A stretch of DNA of 36,992 nucleotides from an uncultured bacterium (lineage in GTDB: Bacteria; Cyanobacteriota; Vampirovibrionia; Gastranaerophilales; Gastranaerophilaceae), in the NCBI GenBank assembly GCA_902774905.1, contig CACYKF010000004.1:1-36992 (forward strand), read 5' to 3'. Of this stretch, positions 7,580 through 17,900 are shown piece after piece (within the stretch, counting starts at the first letter, position 1; every line of letters starts with the position of its first letter). The notes under the pieces were generated by a model. The model made no database searches and was not told the origin of the DNA. It saw only the letters and a program-made list of their open reading frames with translations. The translations under genes were made by a program, and so were the position numbers.

Positions 7580-8008
7580 ATGAAAAAACAAATGTTGGCA
7601 AATGATGCCGCTAAACTTTATATTGATAAATTGATGACATTAGAAAATATTGCAAAACAATTAAAAGTAAATGAAAGAACTCTCCGCCGTTGGAAAGCGG
7701 CAGAAAATTGGGATGTTAAAAGGTCTGAATATCTTAAAACTCATACAACTTTTCATGAGGATTTGTATAAATTCGGAAGAAGTTTGTTAGATTCCATACA
7801 AAATGATATGGCAAAAGGTGAAAAGATTGAGACTTCAAGAATGCACGCAGTAACTAAAATTATGACAATGCTTAAAAATGTGAAAATATACGAAGATAAA
7901 GTAACAAGCGAGAAACACATGCCGGAAATGACAAAGCCTGAAGGACTATCTCCTGAAGTTATAAGAGAAATTGAAGAGAAAATTTTAGGAATAACTTATG
8001 AAGAATAA
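7580..8008 (+). CDS. HTH protein resembling phage small terminase (DUF1804-like)
   Basis: A 142-residue protein with a helix-turn-helix near the N terminus (LENIAKQLKVNERTLRRWK, about residues 18-36), followed by NWDVKRSEYL and a mostly helical C-terminal half. The arrangement is that of small terminase subunits and DUF1804 proteins found in Mu-like phages. The ATG has an AAGGAG just upstream, 9 bases after the previous stop, so it is the last gene of the operon. No large terminase or capsid gene follows, which makes DNA packaging by this element alone unlikely. It may be a leftover of a phage ancestor or a transposition accessory factor. Confidence 0.55.
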   Translation: MKKQMLANDAAKLYIDKLMTLENIAKQLKVNERTLRRWKAAENWDVKRSEYLKTHTTFHEDLYKFGRSLLDSIQNDMAKGEKIETSRMHAVTKIMTMLKNVKIYEDKVTSEKHMPEMTKPEGLSPEVIREIEEKILGITYEE

Positions 8009-8011
8009 ATG

Positions 8012-9754
8012 TTAATGCTCTGTACAATGAATTTGTTCTATTTTAAAAGAATTATTATCTATTTTACTCATTTTTTGTTCTAAATCTACCAACGCAAATT
8101 TTGCAATATTAGATCCAAATTCTTCAGGTTTTTCTTTGAGTAAACGATTTTTATGATCTCTGAATGCAAAAACATACCGAATGTCTTTATTAAATAAATC
8201 TATAAATTGTTTTTCAGAAAAATTACCTTTATTTTCTAAATTTTGGTAAAAACCTTTTAAATCTTCACAATTTGAATTTACCCCTAATTGTATGATTTTT
8301 GCACCTTCATAAACTTGATATGCTAAGTCCCGTATTGTTCCTTGAAAATTGTCTTTTATGTAATATAGATACACTATATCTTCTTTTCTATCCCACTTGA
8401 TTAAATCACAAAGTTCAATGTTTTTAAACGTTTTTGGATGCACTACAATATAATCAGTTTTTTTATTGTACGAATTATTATATTCTGATTCACCATTATT
8501 AATATCCCAAGGTTCAAGAGTATTAATAAATATATTTTTTTTATAAAAACTTTTAATTTTTTCATTTAGAGAATGAATAAATTCATTTTTTAGCTCATAA
8601 ATATTACCGTTTAATATAAAATATTTTTTTGAATCATCACTATTAGTATATTCTAAAAACAAATGTTTATATACATTTGCATTAGTCTGAGAATAATCAT
8701 TTGAAAAACTTTCAATTTTTGCGTTATCAAGAAAATTAGCAAAATTTAGCTCCGTCAATTTATACTTATCAACCAAATCATTTAATGTCGTGCCAAATGA
8801 TATCTCATTAGATTTGCCTTTGAATTCAATATTATAGTTATCTGCTTCTATGTATTTATCAAATTCTTTATGGCATAAATCAAATTTTTCATTTTGTTGT
8901 ATTTTTTTCCATAGTTCTTCTACTGTATTTTTTTTAATTACCTTTATAAGCTCATCATCTTTTTTATTACTAAGTTTTTTTACAGAATTTAATGATTTGG
9001 ATGGTAATTTTAAGGCTTTGATGCATCCTTCTATATATTTTTCAATAGTCGCAACATTTATGCTTTTTCTAATTTGAAATGATGATTTTGCACATGTATT
9101 TATAAAATTTTTTTCCGTTTCAATACCAAAATCTTCTAAAATATTCTTCGGTATTTCAGCATTTAACTCTTGAAATATCTTTCCAAAATCATCAATATCA
9201 TCTATTGAATGTAACTGCCTATATAAACTAGTTTCCCCTCTTGTCGATCCTACAACATTTTGTTCTTTTGAACGTTTAACAATATTTGAATCAATTTCTA
9301 CAACTCTTGAAAATATATCTAGCCCAAAGTCCTGATCAATATATTTTTGTATACAATTATATGCTAATTCCCCAAATCCAATAGCAAAAATATTATCGTT
9401 CTCTTTTTGCTTTATTAGTAATAAAACACTTTCTTTTTTTATAATATTTTTAGGTAATTCTTCATCAAGAAATTCTTTTACATAACTTTGCCAACTATTA
9501 TAAAAATCCTTTTTTATTTTATAGCATACTCTATCATATTTACTTAAAAAATCTTTTTTTAGCTTTATTTCATTTATTTCGTAATTTCCCTTTGGAGATG
9601 AGTCATTCCCCAAATTCTTAATGCTATTTTTTAAAATTTCCCAAGGTGAATTATTTGTTTCGTTATCTTTTTTATTTGTATTTAACTCATCTAATTGTGT
9701 ATCAATTTTATATAATGAGATAATCTTTTTTATTTCTTTTTCTTTATTTCCCAT
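8012..9754 (-). CDS. DUF6119/TIGR04141-like sporadically distributed protein
   Basis: A 580-residue, very AT-rich, Lys/Asn/Ile-rich gene. Around residue 120 it has NIFAIGFGELAYNCI, followed by QDFGLDIFSRVVEIDSN, and near residue 450 IELCDLIKWDRKEDIVYLYYIK. These fit the ordered blocks of the TIGR04141 (DUF6119) family: an FGYGR-like strand, an E-DFGL-N-VD segment and a late CDL-HVK segment. The family is patchily distributed and often sits in accessory or defence islands; its biochemical role is unknown to me. The stop is 4 bases from the convergent HTH gene. The ribosome binding site is weak. Transfer is suggested by composition and context. Not recognised beyond the family level. Confidence 0.6.
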   Translation of the reverse strand: MGNKEKEIKKIISLYKIDTQLDELNTNKKDNETNNSPWEILKNSIKNLGNDSSPKGNYEINEIKLKKDFLSKYDRVCYKIKKDFYNSWQSYVKEFLDEELPKNIIKKESVLLLIKQKENDNIFAIGFGELAYNCIQKYIDQDFGLDIFSRVVEIDSNIVKRSKEQNVVGSTRGETSLYRQLHSIDDIDDFGKIFQELNAEIPKNILEDFGIETEKNFINTCAKSSFQIRKSINVATIEKYIEGCIKALKLPSKSLNSVKKLSNKKDDELIKVIKKNTVEELWKKIQQNEKFDLCHKEFDKYIEADNYNIEFKGKSNEISFGTTLNDLVDKYKLTELNFANFLDNAKIESFSNDYSQTNANVYKHLFLEYTNSDDSKKYFILNGNIYELKNEFIHSLNEKIKSFYKKNIFINTLEPWDINNGESEYNNSYNKKTDYIVVHPKTFKNIELCDLIKWDRKEDIVYLYYIKDNFQGTIRDLAYQVYEGAKIIQLGVNSNCEDLKGFYQNLENKGNFSEKQFIDLFNKDIRYVFAFRDHKNRLLKEKPEEFGSNIAKFALVDLEQKMSKIDNNSFKIEQIHCTEH

Positions 9755-10023
9755 ACTTTTTCACGCTTCCCATACTCTAAATTATTATGTTCTAACTAAA
9801 ATTTACATTTGTCAATTACCTTAAGGACTAATATTTAGACAAATTCCTAATTTATAAATTTAGAATATTTTTAAATTAAATAAAAGCGAAATTAAGGCAT
9901 TCTATAAAAATATAATAATTAAACCTTAGCGTAAATAACTAAAATGTAAATATAAGCCTGTTGAACACTTTTTGAACAACGTTTGAATATGTTTCTAATT
10001 AAATAATTTTATTTAAATAAAAA
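9755..10023. other. AT-rich spacer between two minus-strand accessory genes
   Basis: A 269-bp gap holding the promoter region of the DUF6119-like gene. No ORF, tRNA or convincing hairpin was seen. It is one of the most AT-rich parts of the window, consistent with foreign DNA. Confidence 0.4.
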
Positions 10024-11031
10024 TTATTCTTCAGAAGTTAAAAATTTTGTATTTTCTTTAGAAATCATATCAGCAAGTTCTTCTTCTGTTGGCAATACTG
10101 TTTTATATTTACTTGCAAAAATCTGCTGACTTTCCTGTAAAACAGAATATTTAACCATTGTTTCGGATTTATCCGTGCACATAATTATTCCGATAGTCGG
10201 GTTATCATCGGCACCACGTTTTAATTCATCAAACATTCTTACATACATATCCATTTGCCCAATATCTGCGTGAGATAATTTCGTAGTCTTTAAATCAATA
10301 ACGACAAAGCATTTAAGTAAATAGTTATAAAATACCAAATCTGCATAAAAATGGTCTGTTTCGGTGCTAATTCTAAATTGGCGAGCGACAAAAGAAAAAC
10401 CTTTACCGAGTTCAAGTAAAAATTTCTGTAAATTACTGATTAAAGCAGATTCTAATGCACTTTCTTTACCTTCGATATTTTCCGGTAAATCAAGAAATTC
10501 TAATACATAAGGGTCTTTGACAAATTCTTTTGTATCAATTACTGCCGGTAAGCATTTTTCTACATCGTGCGATTTTTTTTGTGTTGATAAAAGTCTATGG
10601 TAATAACCGCTTTTGATGTTTCTTTCTAACTGACGATAAGACCAATTTTGAGATGCTGCTTCATTCAAATAATAACTTCTTTCATCAGGATTATCTATCC
10701 TTAAAATTCTCGCTACATTTGACCAAGATAAATTCGCTAGACACTGTCTGTCGAATTCAGGATATGTCAGATAAAATTGACGCATATTCTTCAAATTGGC
10801 TTCTGAAAACCCTTTGCCAAATGTGCCGGTTAAATATTTTGACAAATTTTCAATAAGCTTTGTTCCGTATTCTGCTCTTGAACTTCCGCCTTGTTCTTCT
10901 TCAACAATGCGTTGTCCAATCTTCCAATATGTTTCAACCATAATGGAATTAACCGTATGATAAGCTTTTGCCCGAGCAACATTTAATAACTCTGCTATAT
11001 CACTATAAATTTTAGAAACCTCATTTACCAT
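10024..11031 (-). CDS. YhcG/DUF1016-type PD-(D/E)XK nuclease
   Basis: A 335-residue protein with the two-part YhcG layout. Residues 5-150 are the helical DUF1016 N-terminal domain (TYWKIGQRIVEEEQ, then YGTKLIENLS and GFSEANLKNMRQFY). Residues 165-300 are the nuclease domain with D231 (YADLVFYN), the D246-L-K248 motif (FVVIDLKT) and Q259 (DIGQMDMY), a full PD-(D/E)XK site. Family members occur in defence islands and beside restriction genes, and are predicted to cleave DNA. AAGGAG precedes the ATG at 11031. It is co-oriented with the DUF6119-like gene but separated by 269 bp. Family call secure; biological role inferred. Confidence 0.88.
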   Translation of the reverse strand: MVNEVSKIYSDIAELLNVARAKAYHTVNSIMVETYWKIGQRIVEEEQGGSSRAEYGTKLIENLSKYLTGTFGKGFSEANLKNMRQFYLTYPEFDRQCLANLSWSNVARILRIDNPDERSYYLNEAASQNWSYRQLERNIKSGYYHRLLSTQKKSHDVEKCLPAVIDTKEFVKDPYVLEFLDLPENIEGKESALESALISNLQKFLLELGKGFSFVARQFRISTETDHFYADLVFYNYLLKCFVVIDLKTTKLSHADIGQMDMYVRMFDELKRGADDNPTIGIIMCTDKSETMVKYSVLQESQQIFASKYKTVLPTEEELADMISKENTKFLTSEE

Positions 11032-11140
11032 GAATAAAACTCCTTATAATGTATATTATAATTCAAAAATGCTTATAAATCTTTTGTTAAGCAAACAATA
11101 TAAAGTTATATACAAATATTTATAGTCAATTTAATTTAAA

Positions 11141-11196
11141 AAAATATCCAATATGTTACATAAAAAGTAACACAATTCCAATTGTGTTACATGGGT
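11141..11196 (+). repeat. Recombination-site-like direct repeat, left copy
   Basis: It starts AAAATATCC (11141-11149). It contains GTAACACAATT-CC-AATTGTGTTAC (11167-11190), a perfect 11-bp palindrome with a 2-nt centre, and ends with ATGGGT (11191-11196). The 56-bp unit recurs 722 bp downstream with the same spacing of all parts, but there the palindrome centre is GG. At this copy the ATGGGT opens a frame that stops after six codons. Confidence 0.85.
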
Positions 11197-11268
11197 TTAT
11201 ACGGAATTTGAGCAGTTAAACTTTAGTATTTCTAATGATTTTTTACAATTGTGAAAAAATTGTTACAA

Positions 11269-11814
11269 TTACAGACAAAATGAATGTAAACTTGAATCAA
11301 TAATGTCTTGATTGATTCCTATATACCTTAAGGTTACTGAGGGGGCAGAGTGATTGAAAATACACTGTAAAAGGGCAATATCTTTAGTTTTATTATAAAA
11401 ATGATAACCAAAAGTTTTTCTTAATGTATGAGTCCCAATTCTTTCGTGAATCCCAGCTTTAGAACAGGCTTTGCTAATTATCCGATATGCTTGAATTCTT
11501 GTTATAGGTTTATTCCCTCTTTGACTTGAAAACAGCCATTCGTTATCAGATTTATCAATAATAAAGTCCTCTAAAACTGATTTAAAGGACTTTGTTATAG
11601 GAAATCTTTTATATTTACCTGTCTTTTGCTCTGTAATTTCGATATAATCTTTATTTCGCACATCGCCAACTTTTAATTTCAGAATGTCAGATATTCGTAA
11701 TCCGATATTTATTCCCATCAAAAATAGGAGAAAATCCCTTATACCATTGGTTTTTAGTATTCGTTTTACGGATTCAATCTGTTTAATATTTCTTATTGGT
11801 TCTACGTATTCCAT
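11269..11814 (-). CDS. Catalytic-domain-only tyrosine recombinase (XerC/D-like)
   Basis: At 181 residues it is about the size of the catalytic domain alone; the N-terminal core-binding domain of Xer or phage integrases (about 300-400 residues) is missing. All catalytic residues are visible: R40 (GLRISD), K64 (EQKTGK), H129 and R132 (HTLRKT), H155 (FNHSAP) and Y164 (LRYIG). AGGAG lies upstream of the ATG at 11814. It is transcribed away from the giant gene and lies wholly between two 56-bp repeats with palindromic sites, its likely substrates. Short recombinases of this kind can drive DNA inversion or integrate small cassettes. Activity is plausible from the intact site; its target is inferred from position. 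Confidence 0.85.
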   Translation of the reverse strand: MEYVEPIRNIKQIESVKRILKTNGIRDFLLFLMGINIGLRISDILKLKVGDVRNKDYIEITEQKTGKYKRFPITKSFKSVLEDFIIDKSDNEWLFSSQRGNKPITRIQAYRIISKACSKAGIHERIGTHTLRKTFGYHFYNKTKDIALLQCIFNHSAPSVTLRYIGINQDIIDSSLHSFCL

Positions 11815-11862
11815 ATTTTTTTTACTCCTTTATATATGTGTTTATTTTACCTCTAATAAGCC

Positions 11863-11918
11863 AAAATATCCGTTATGTGTCCTTTTTAGTAACACAATTG
11901 GAATTGTGTTACATGGGT
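11863..11918 (+). repeat. Recombination-site-like direct repeat, right copy, overlapping a start codon
   Basis: It starts AAAATATCC (11863-11871), contains GTAACACAATT-GG-AATTGTGTTAC (11889-11912) and ends ATGGGT (11913-11918). The last six bases are the first two codons of the giant gene. The central GG is the complement of the CC in the left copy, so the cores match in inverted orientation although the flanks are direct repeats. In RNA the palindrome would form an 11-bp hairpin directly before the start codon. Confidence 0.85.
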
Positions 11919-14900
11919 ACAACAATGGCAGATCAAATTTCATTAGGAAAAAACGGTAATATTGGCAAACTTGACCTCAGTCGTATAAAGGCAGGGATCA
12001 AAAAAGAAGAGCTTGCCAAAAATGATCCGCGTCTTGAATCTGTCTTTGATATGGTTGATAAAAATAAGGATGGTGTGCTTGATAGGGGAGAACTTGATGA
12101 TCTGCAACAAAAACTTGGAAATCTAGCAGGGGAAGATGGTAATCTTGAGAAAAAAGAAGTCAAAAATTTTGATGGACAGAAACTCGGTCGCAAAGATAGA
12201 AAAGCATTACTTGAATTTTTAAATAAACTTGATGGAGTTACTCCTGAAAATGTTGAGAAAGTTGAAACAAAACTTGTTGATGATAAACAAGTTGAAGTTG
12301 TAACTTTTAAAGACGGTCATACCGAAGAATATTATCCTAATGGACAAAAGATTTCGGAAATTGTTTCCGGCAATAAAAAGACTAAAACAACCGAAATAAA
12401 TGGTGCTGTTACTTCTGAAGTTGTAACTGAAAACGAAGGTGAAGAAAACGAAATTATATCAACAACTTCAACCGTAAACGGTCAAAAACAAACTGTTATA
12501 AATAACAAAGGTGATAAAACTACTACAACAATCAATTATAATGGGGATAAAAAATCAGAAGCCACTATTGTAGGAGAAAATTCAACTACAGTTATTACTT
12601 ACGATTCAGAAGGTAATCCTGCAAAAGAAGTCGAAACAAGCGGAACAACTGAAAAAACATACATTTATCAAAACGGACAAAAAGTTTTACAATCTGTCAT
12701 TGAAAATAAAGGATTAGAAGGAAAAGAAACAACAAAAGCCTATGATAGTGAAGGCGGTTATACCCAAACAAAAGAAGGCGGAAACGGCAAAATTACAACT
12801 GTTGTAGACAAAGACGGCAATGTTACATCAAATGTAAAAACTGAAAAAGTTAACGGTCAGGAAGTTAGTCTGCAATTAGACAAAGATGGCAATATTCCGG
12901 GAGTTGTCGTTCAAAATGGCGAAAGTCCTGCTGCTATTGCAAAGAAATTCGGTTGCAGCGTGGATGAATTGATGCAATTAAATGCAGACCAACTTAAAGG
13001 TAAAGGCAAAAACCAATACTTTGATGTTGGTTCAGAAATAAAATTACCGGGCAGCGTTAGTATTGAAAAATTCAATAAAGCAAGTGAGGGCAGAAAACCT
13101 GCTGAAGTCGCAAAAGCAGAATATGCACGTGATGCTGAAATCCGCAGACAAAAAGCAGAAGCAGCAAAACAAGAAAGAGAATATTACCAAAAACTCGGTG
13201 TTAAAAATTTCAATAATAAAGGACAAAAAGTTAAAGCCGACGGTTGGGGCAACAAAGAATTTGAAATTATCGGTGATGTTGGCTATGGTCGTCAGTTAGT
13301 AAAACGTGACGGAAAACTTTATACGAGATCACATGATGGAAAAATTCTTCGTGAAGATTACTTGCAAGCACATAAAGCCTTTGTAAGTAAACCTAAAAAT
13401 CAAAGAAATAATACGGCATCAGGAATTAAAGATGTAACTTATGTAAAAGATAACAATGGCAAAGTTTGGTATTTTGATGAAAAAACAGGAAAAGCCATTG
13501 TAAAAGGGGATTACACTCAAATTGTAAAACAAGAATCAGCTTTTGTTGCAGACCAATTACATAAAGCCGCTAAAAATGATGATGCTTGGTATAACGCATT
13601 AGGTACTGGTGTAGGAACTGATAATGAATTACTTGAAAAAGGTATTAACAATATTTATTCCGCAGATATTTTAGCTGGAGTTAACGCAGAATTAAGAACT
13701 AAAGACAGTGATTATGATGTTGATGTTAATAAAACTCAAATGATGCCTGTAGAAGCATTAATTTTAGATGAAAATAATCACAAGTCAGCACGACCTTTAT
13801 TAAAAACTCTCGTTAATAGTGGAGCAATGACTGTACAAGAACAAGCTCGCACAATAAAACGAGAAATGGAATACGAACTTGCCGGAGAATCAGGAGGTAT
13901 TCTGACACAAAGAAAACGTGCTCTTGAACATTTTGAATTAGGAACAAGTTATACTTCAACTTCCGATTTAAATGAAATCATGCAAATGACATCTAATCGA
14001 GAAGTCAGACTTGAAATAGAAAACCAATATAAAAATGATCCGCAATTTGCAGGACTTGAACCTAATGAGGGTTCTTATGTCCGCGCTCGTATTGGAGCAG
14101 ATGGTGGTTTAATGCATTGGAATGCTCAAGAAGTAGATCAATTTGATGCAAATTGGGTTAAAACAGGAGCTTACCAAGAAGCAAGGTATGTTAAACAAAC
14201 TGATGAAAACGGTGTCGAAGTTTTAGATGCAAACGGACAACCGATTTATGTTCTTGATGAAGGTGACCAAGCTCACAGAAATGGGGTAATTGGAAGATTA
14301 GTTTTTGATTATCAAGATAAAGAAGCTCTTAATAAAGGATTGGATGCTGTAAATGAGAATCCAAACAGTTTTGATTATCAATATTTAGACCAAAGAGCAG
14401 GAGAAGAAATTGCAAAAGACCCTCAAGGTAAATATCAATCAAGATTTACAAATCAAGATAATATTCAAAGATACCTCGCAGGATTTCATTCTGATGCTGC
14501 AGGCAATGTAGATGCAGGAAATGTTTCTTCAAGTAATACTTGTTTATTTAAAGGAATAAAACCTGCAAGAGTACAAGCTGAAGAAACCCTTTATAATGCT
14601 AAAAATGGTGATTACAGTCAGACCTTTGACAGTATGGATTCTGAAACATATGCTGCAATGGCAGAACTTATTGCTAATGGCGATGTTAAAGGTGTTAATA
14701 ATATGACAGACCTTTATAATAAAGCACTAAACGGTGCAACAACTCAAAATGATAAAACTAAAATAAAAGCTAATGCGATGCTTTCAGGTCAAGTTAATTT
14801 TACAGATGAACAAATAGCAGATTTTTGTGTCGAATTAATGCATTCTATAGATGCAAATAAAGGTCGTGGCGGTTCAACCGGCATGAGTGCGGGATATACA

Positions 14901-17900
14901 AATGATGCGGATTATCAAACAGAACAATTAAAAGCTATTTTACAAAATAATCCGCAAGTTATGGATGCAGTTAAAGCTCGTGTAGAAAAAGAGAACTTCT
15001 CATATACAACCACAACTCAAACAGGTGGTGGGGCAGGGCAACAGCCAATTGTAACCAATCATACAACAAATACTAAAGATAAATACATACAGCTTCTTGC
15101 AGATACAAAGACTATCGCAAATGATGAAATATTTTATGATGCGAATGGAAACAAAATAACTGATTCTAAAGAAATTGAGAAAATTAAATATGCTAATATG
15201 CAATCTCTACAGCAAATGCGTCAATATGTTGCAGAATTAGAAAGAGATTTCAAAAAAGGTGTTGATGCAGAAGGTGTATTATCTGATGCTGGAAACGCAG
15301 TATTAAAATATTCAGGACTCGGAACTGATAGAGAAGATGTTGCAACAGAATATAGAAATGCAAAATTAATGTTGCAACAATTTGAGGCAGCAGCACAAGG
15401 CAAATTGAGAGATAGTGATGGTAATGTTATTTCTGCACAAGATTTAGCAAAACAAATGATGGATAAACAAAATGCTTTAGCAGAAACCAATAGCGATTAT
15501 AAACAATCTGTCGCATATGCAAAAATGGGCATTGTAATGGCTCCTGTTATTGTTGCAACGACAGTTGCATCAGGTGGTGCTGCGGCGGCAGGTTGGGGTA
15601 CTCTTGGTGTTGCAGCCGCAGGTGGAGCTGCTGCAGGAGCAACAACATATGGTGTTAATGCACTCGAATACAATACATCTTATACAGGTAATACTGCCGA
15701 AGCACGTGAACAAAATATGCAGGACAGTTTGGTGAACGGGGTGACAACTGCTGTTGGTATAGGTCAAATGAAATATATCGGTAATATGGCAAACAATATG
15801 GGAACAGTGGCAAGAACCGGTATAAGATTAGGTACAACCGTTGCAGCCGATACTGCTGTTGGTGCAGCAGCAGAAGGTATAACAACAAAAGATTTAAGTG
15901 CTTCCGGTTTCTTAAGCAATATGGGAATGTCTCTTGTAGGTAATGCTATAGGTGCAAGATCTTTAGGTAAAAAGCAACCGCCACCAAATATGCACCCAAA
16001 AGACGGTGTTTATTTAACACAAGATGCACCTGTTACCGGAAGAAACGAAATTGCAGATGCAGAAGTCGCAAGAAATATTGACCAATCACACTTAAATAGT
16101 CGTGATAGAGAAATGATTGCAAGAGAAATGGAAGCACAAGGAACTCCAACTCAAGCTGAATTGGATGCTTATGCAAAAGAACACGCATACCAAGCTCCAA
16201 CAGCAGAAGAAAGAGCCGCTCTTGATACTCATCGAGAACAAGTTCGTGCAGATTATTCAGAAGCACATAAAATTGAAAATAATGCAACTATTAAAGAACA
16301 AAAAGCACCAACAACACCTCTTGGAGCAGATGAAACAGTAATAAAAAATCTTGAAAATGAAGTTGGAGCATTAGACGGTCAGATTAAACAATTAAACAAA
16401 CAACTTGCAGGAGCAAAAAGAGCAAATCAAATGGGTCGTAAAAATGGCGACACTATTAAAAAACTTGAATCACAAATAGAGTCATTACAACAAAAACGCA
16501 CAGCAAAAGCTGCAGAATTGGAAACTGCAAGAAAACCTGTTGAAGTAAAAGCCGATGAAGTTAAACCTGATGTAAAACCAAACGAAGACGCTTCTGTAAC
16601 AGGTCGTGCTGCAGAAGAAACTCCAAAAGTTGAAGTTAAATCTGAAACTATAATTAGTGATGCAAACTCAATTAACACATCTGATATTCCTGCACAACAC
16701 CAACTTTTATGGAAAACCTGCAAAGAAAGATTAGAAAAACTTACACAAGAACTTTCTATGTCTACAATTATGAACCCGAAAGAACTTCTTGCCCGTGGCA
16801 AGGAACTTCTTGCTCATCTTAAAACAATTGCTGACAGTGTAACTAATAGCTCCATAAAAGCAAAAATTCAAAAAATAGCAGGTAATCTTAAATCAATGCT
16901 TACAAGTAAAACAATAGAACAAAATGAATTTAAGCCTGTTAAAACTGTTGAAGAAGCGAATAAATTATATGACAAATTAGTCTCTAAACGTTGGATAGGA
17001 GAAGATGGCAATGATTCAAATCTTGTATTCATAGGTGGTGGATGGACAAAAGCACTTTATAAAAATAAAAACTTTAAGCAAGGTACACCTTGGAAAATAC
17101 ATATTTATGCTGATAGTCCACAAGAATGGGCAAATGCAGCACAGGTTGCAATGCCATATTTAGAGAAAAATAGTGTAACATTTAAAACAGTTAATGATTT
17201 AGACAGTCACTTCCAAACTTTAAGAGAATATAAAAATTCTGAAGGTTTCCATTCGCAAACGGGTAAAGCATTTACAGTATACTTTGAAAGTGAAGAAGAA
17301 TTCTTGCGTGTTGCTCAAGGCTTGGAAGCAAGATTTAAAGAAAGTGGCTTAAAATCTTCCGGTACAGTAGCAAACGAAGCTCAAATAGGTGATAGCGGAT
17401 TCCTCTCATATCGTCACGAAGGTGCAGAAAGAGGAACAATGTACAAACCTGAAGGCATAGAAGATCCTTATTTGAAAAAATTTGGTTCTCAAGACTCTCC
17501 TGTTCAGGCAAAAGAAGTACAAATAAATGAAATGCGTCAACCAACCCCACAAGAAAAAATGGAAATGGGTCAAATAGGTAACAATATTAATCGTGCGAAA
17601 ACTGCTGATGATTTAGTTAAAGCACAAAAATGGCTTTCTAAAATGCCTGAATGTTCACAAAAAACTCGTTTACAAGCTCAATTAGAGCAAAAAGCAAATG
17701 TTATTCATGGAACACAAAAACCAAATACATATTTTATGGATTTAGAAACTAACGAAGTTCAATTAGTAGAAACCGATGTAAAACTCCAAAGAGGTGCAAA
17801 GCAAAAAATAAGTTCTTATGAGTCAGTAAGACTTGGAGACCAAGTAGATATTAATTTTGCTGATTTTGAGGCTAAATTTAATGCTATGCGTGACGGAGAT

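Larger units (their letters stand above)
2463..8008 (+). mobile_element. Mu-like transposition module (boundaries uncertain)
   Basis: The module has a divergent Mor-like regulator followed by four packed plus-strand genes: DDE transposase, MuB-like ATPase, pseudo-integrase fusion and an HTH small-terminase-like protein. Gene overlaps of 32 and 11 bases and a 9-base gap indicate one transcript. No head, tail, portal or lysis gene is present, so this is a transposon or a much reduced transposable prophage. The left limit is set by the repeat cluster. The right end is unknown: no copy of the left-end motifs was found further right, and the element may include the defence-type genes to 11031 or more. 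Confidence 0.6.

Noticed and set aside
2463-8008. Complete Mu-like prophage
   Set aside because: No capsid, portal, tail or lysis gene occurs anywhere in the window.
9755-10023. Right end of the Mu-like module between the two defence-type genes
   Set aside because: None of the left-end motifs (GTCCG set, CGGAAC set, 13-bp repeat) recurs here; the boundary was left open.
11796-11912. Upstream in-frame ATG of the giant gene
   Set aside because: It would translate the spacer and the palindromic recombination site into an unrelated 39-residue leader and overlap the divergent recombinase gene; ATG 11913 or 11925 gives a sensible N terminus.
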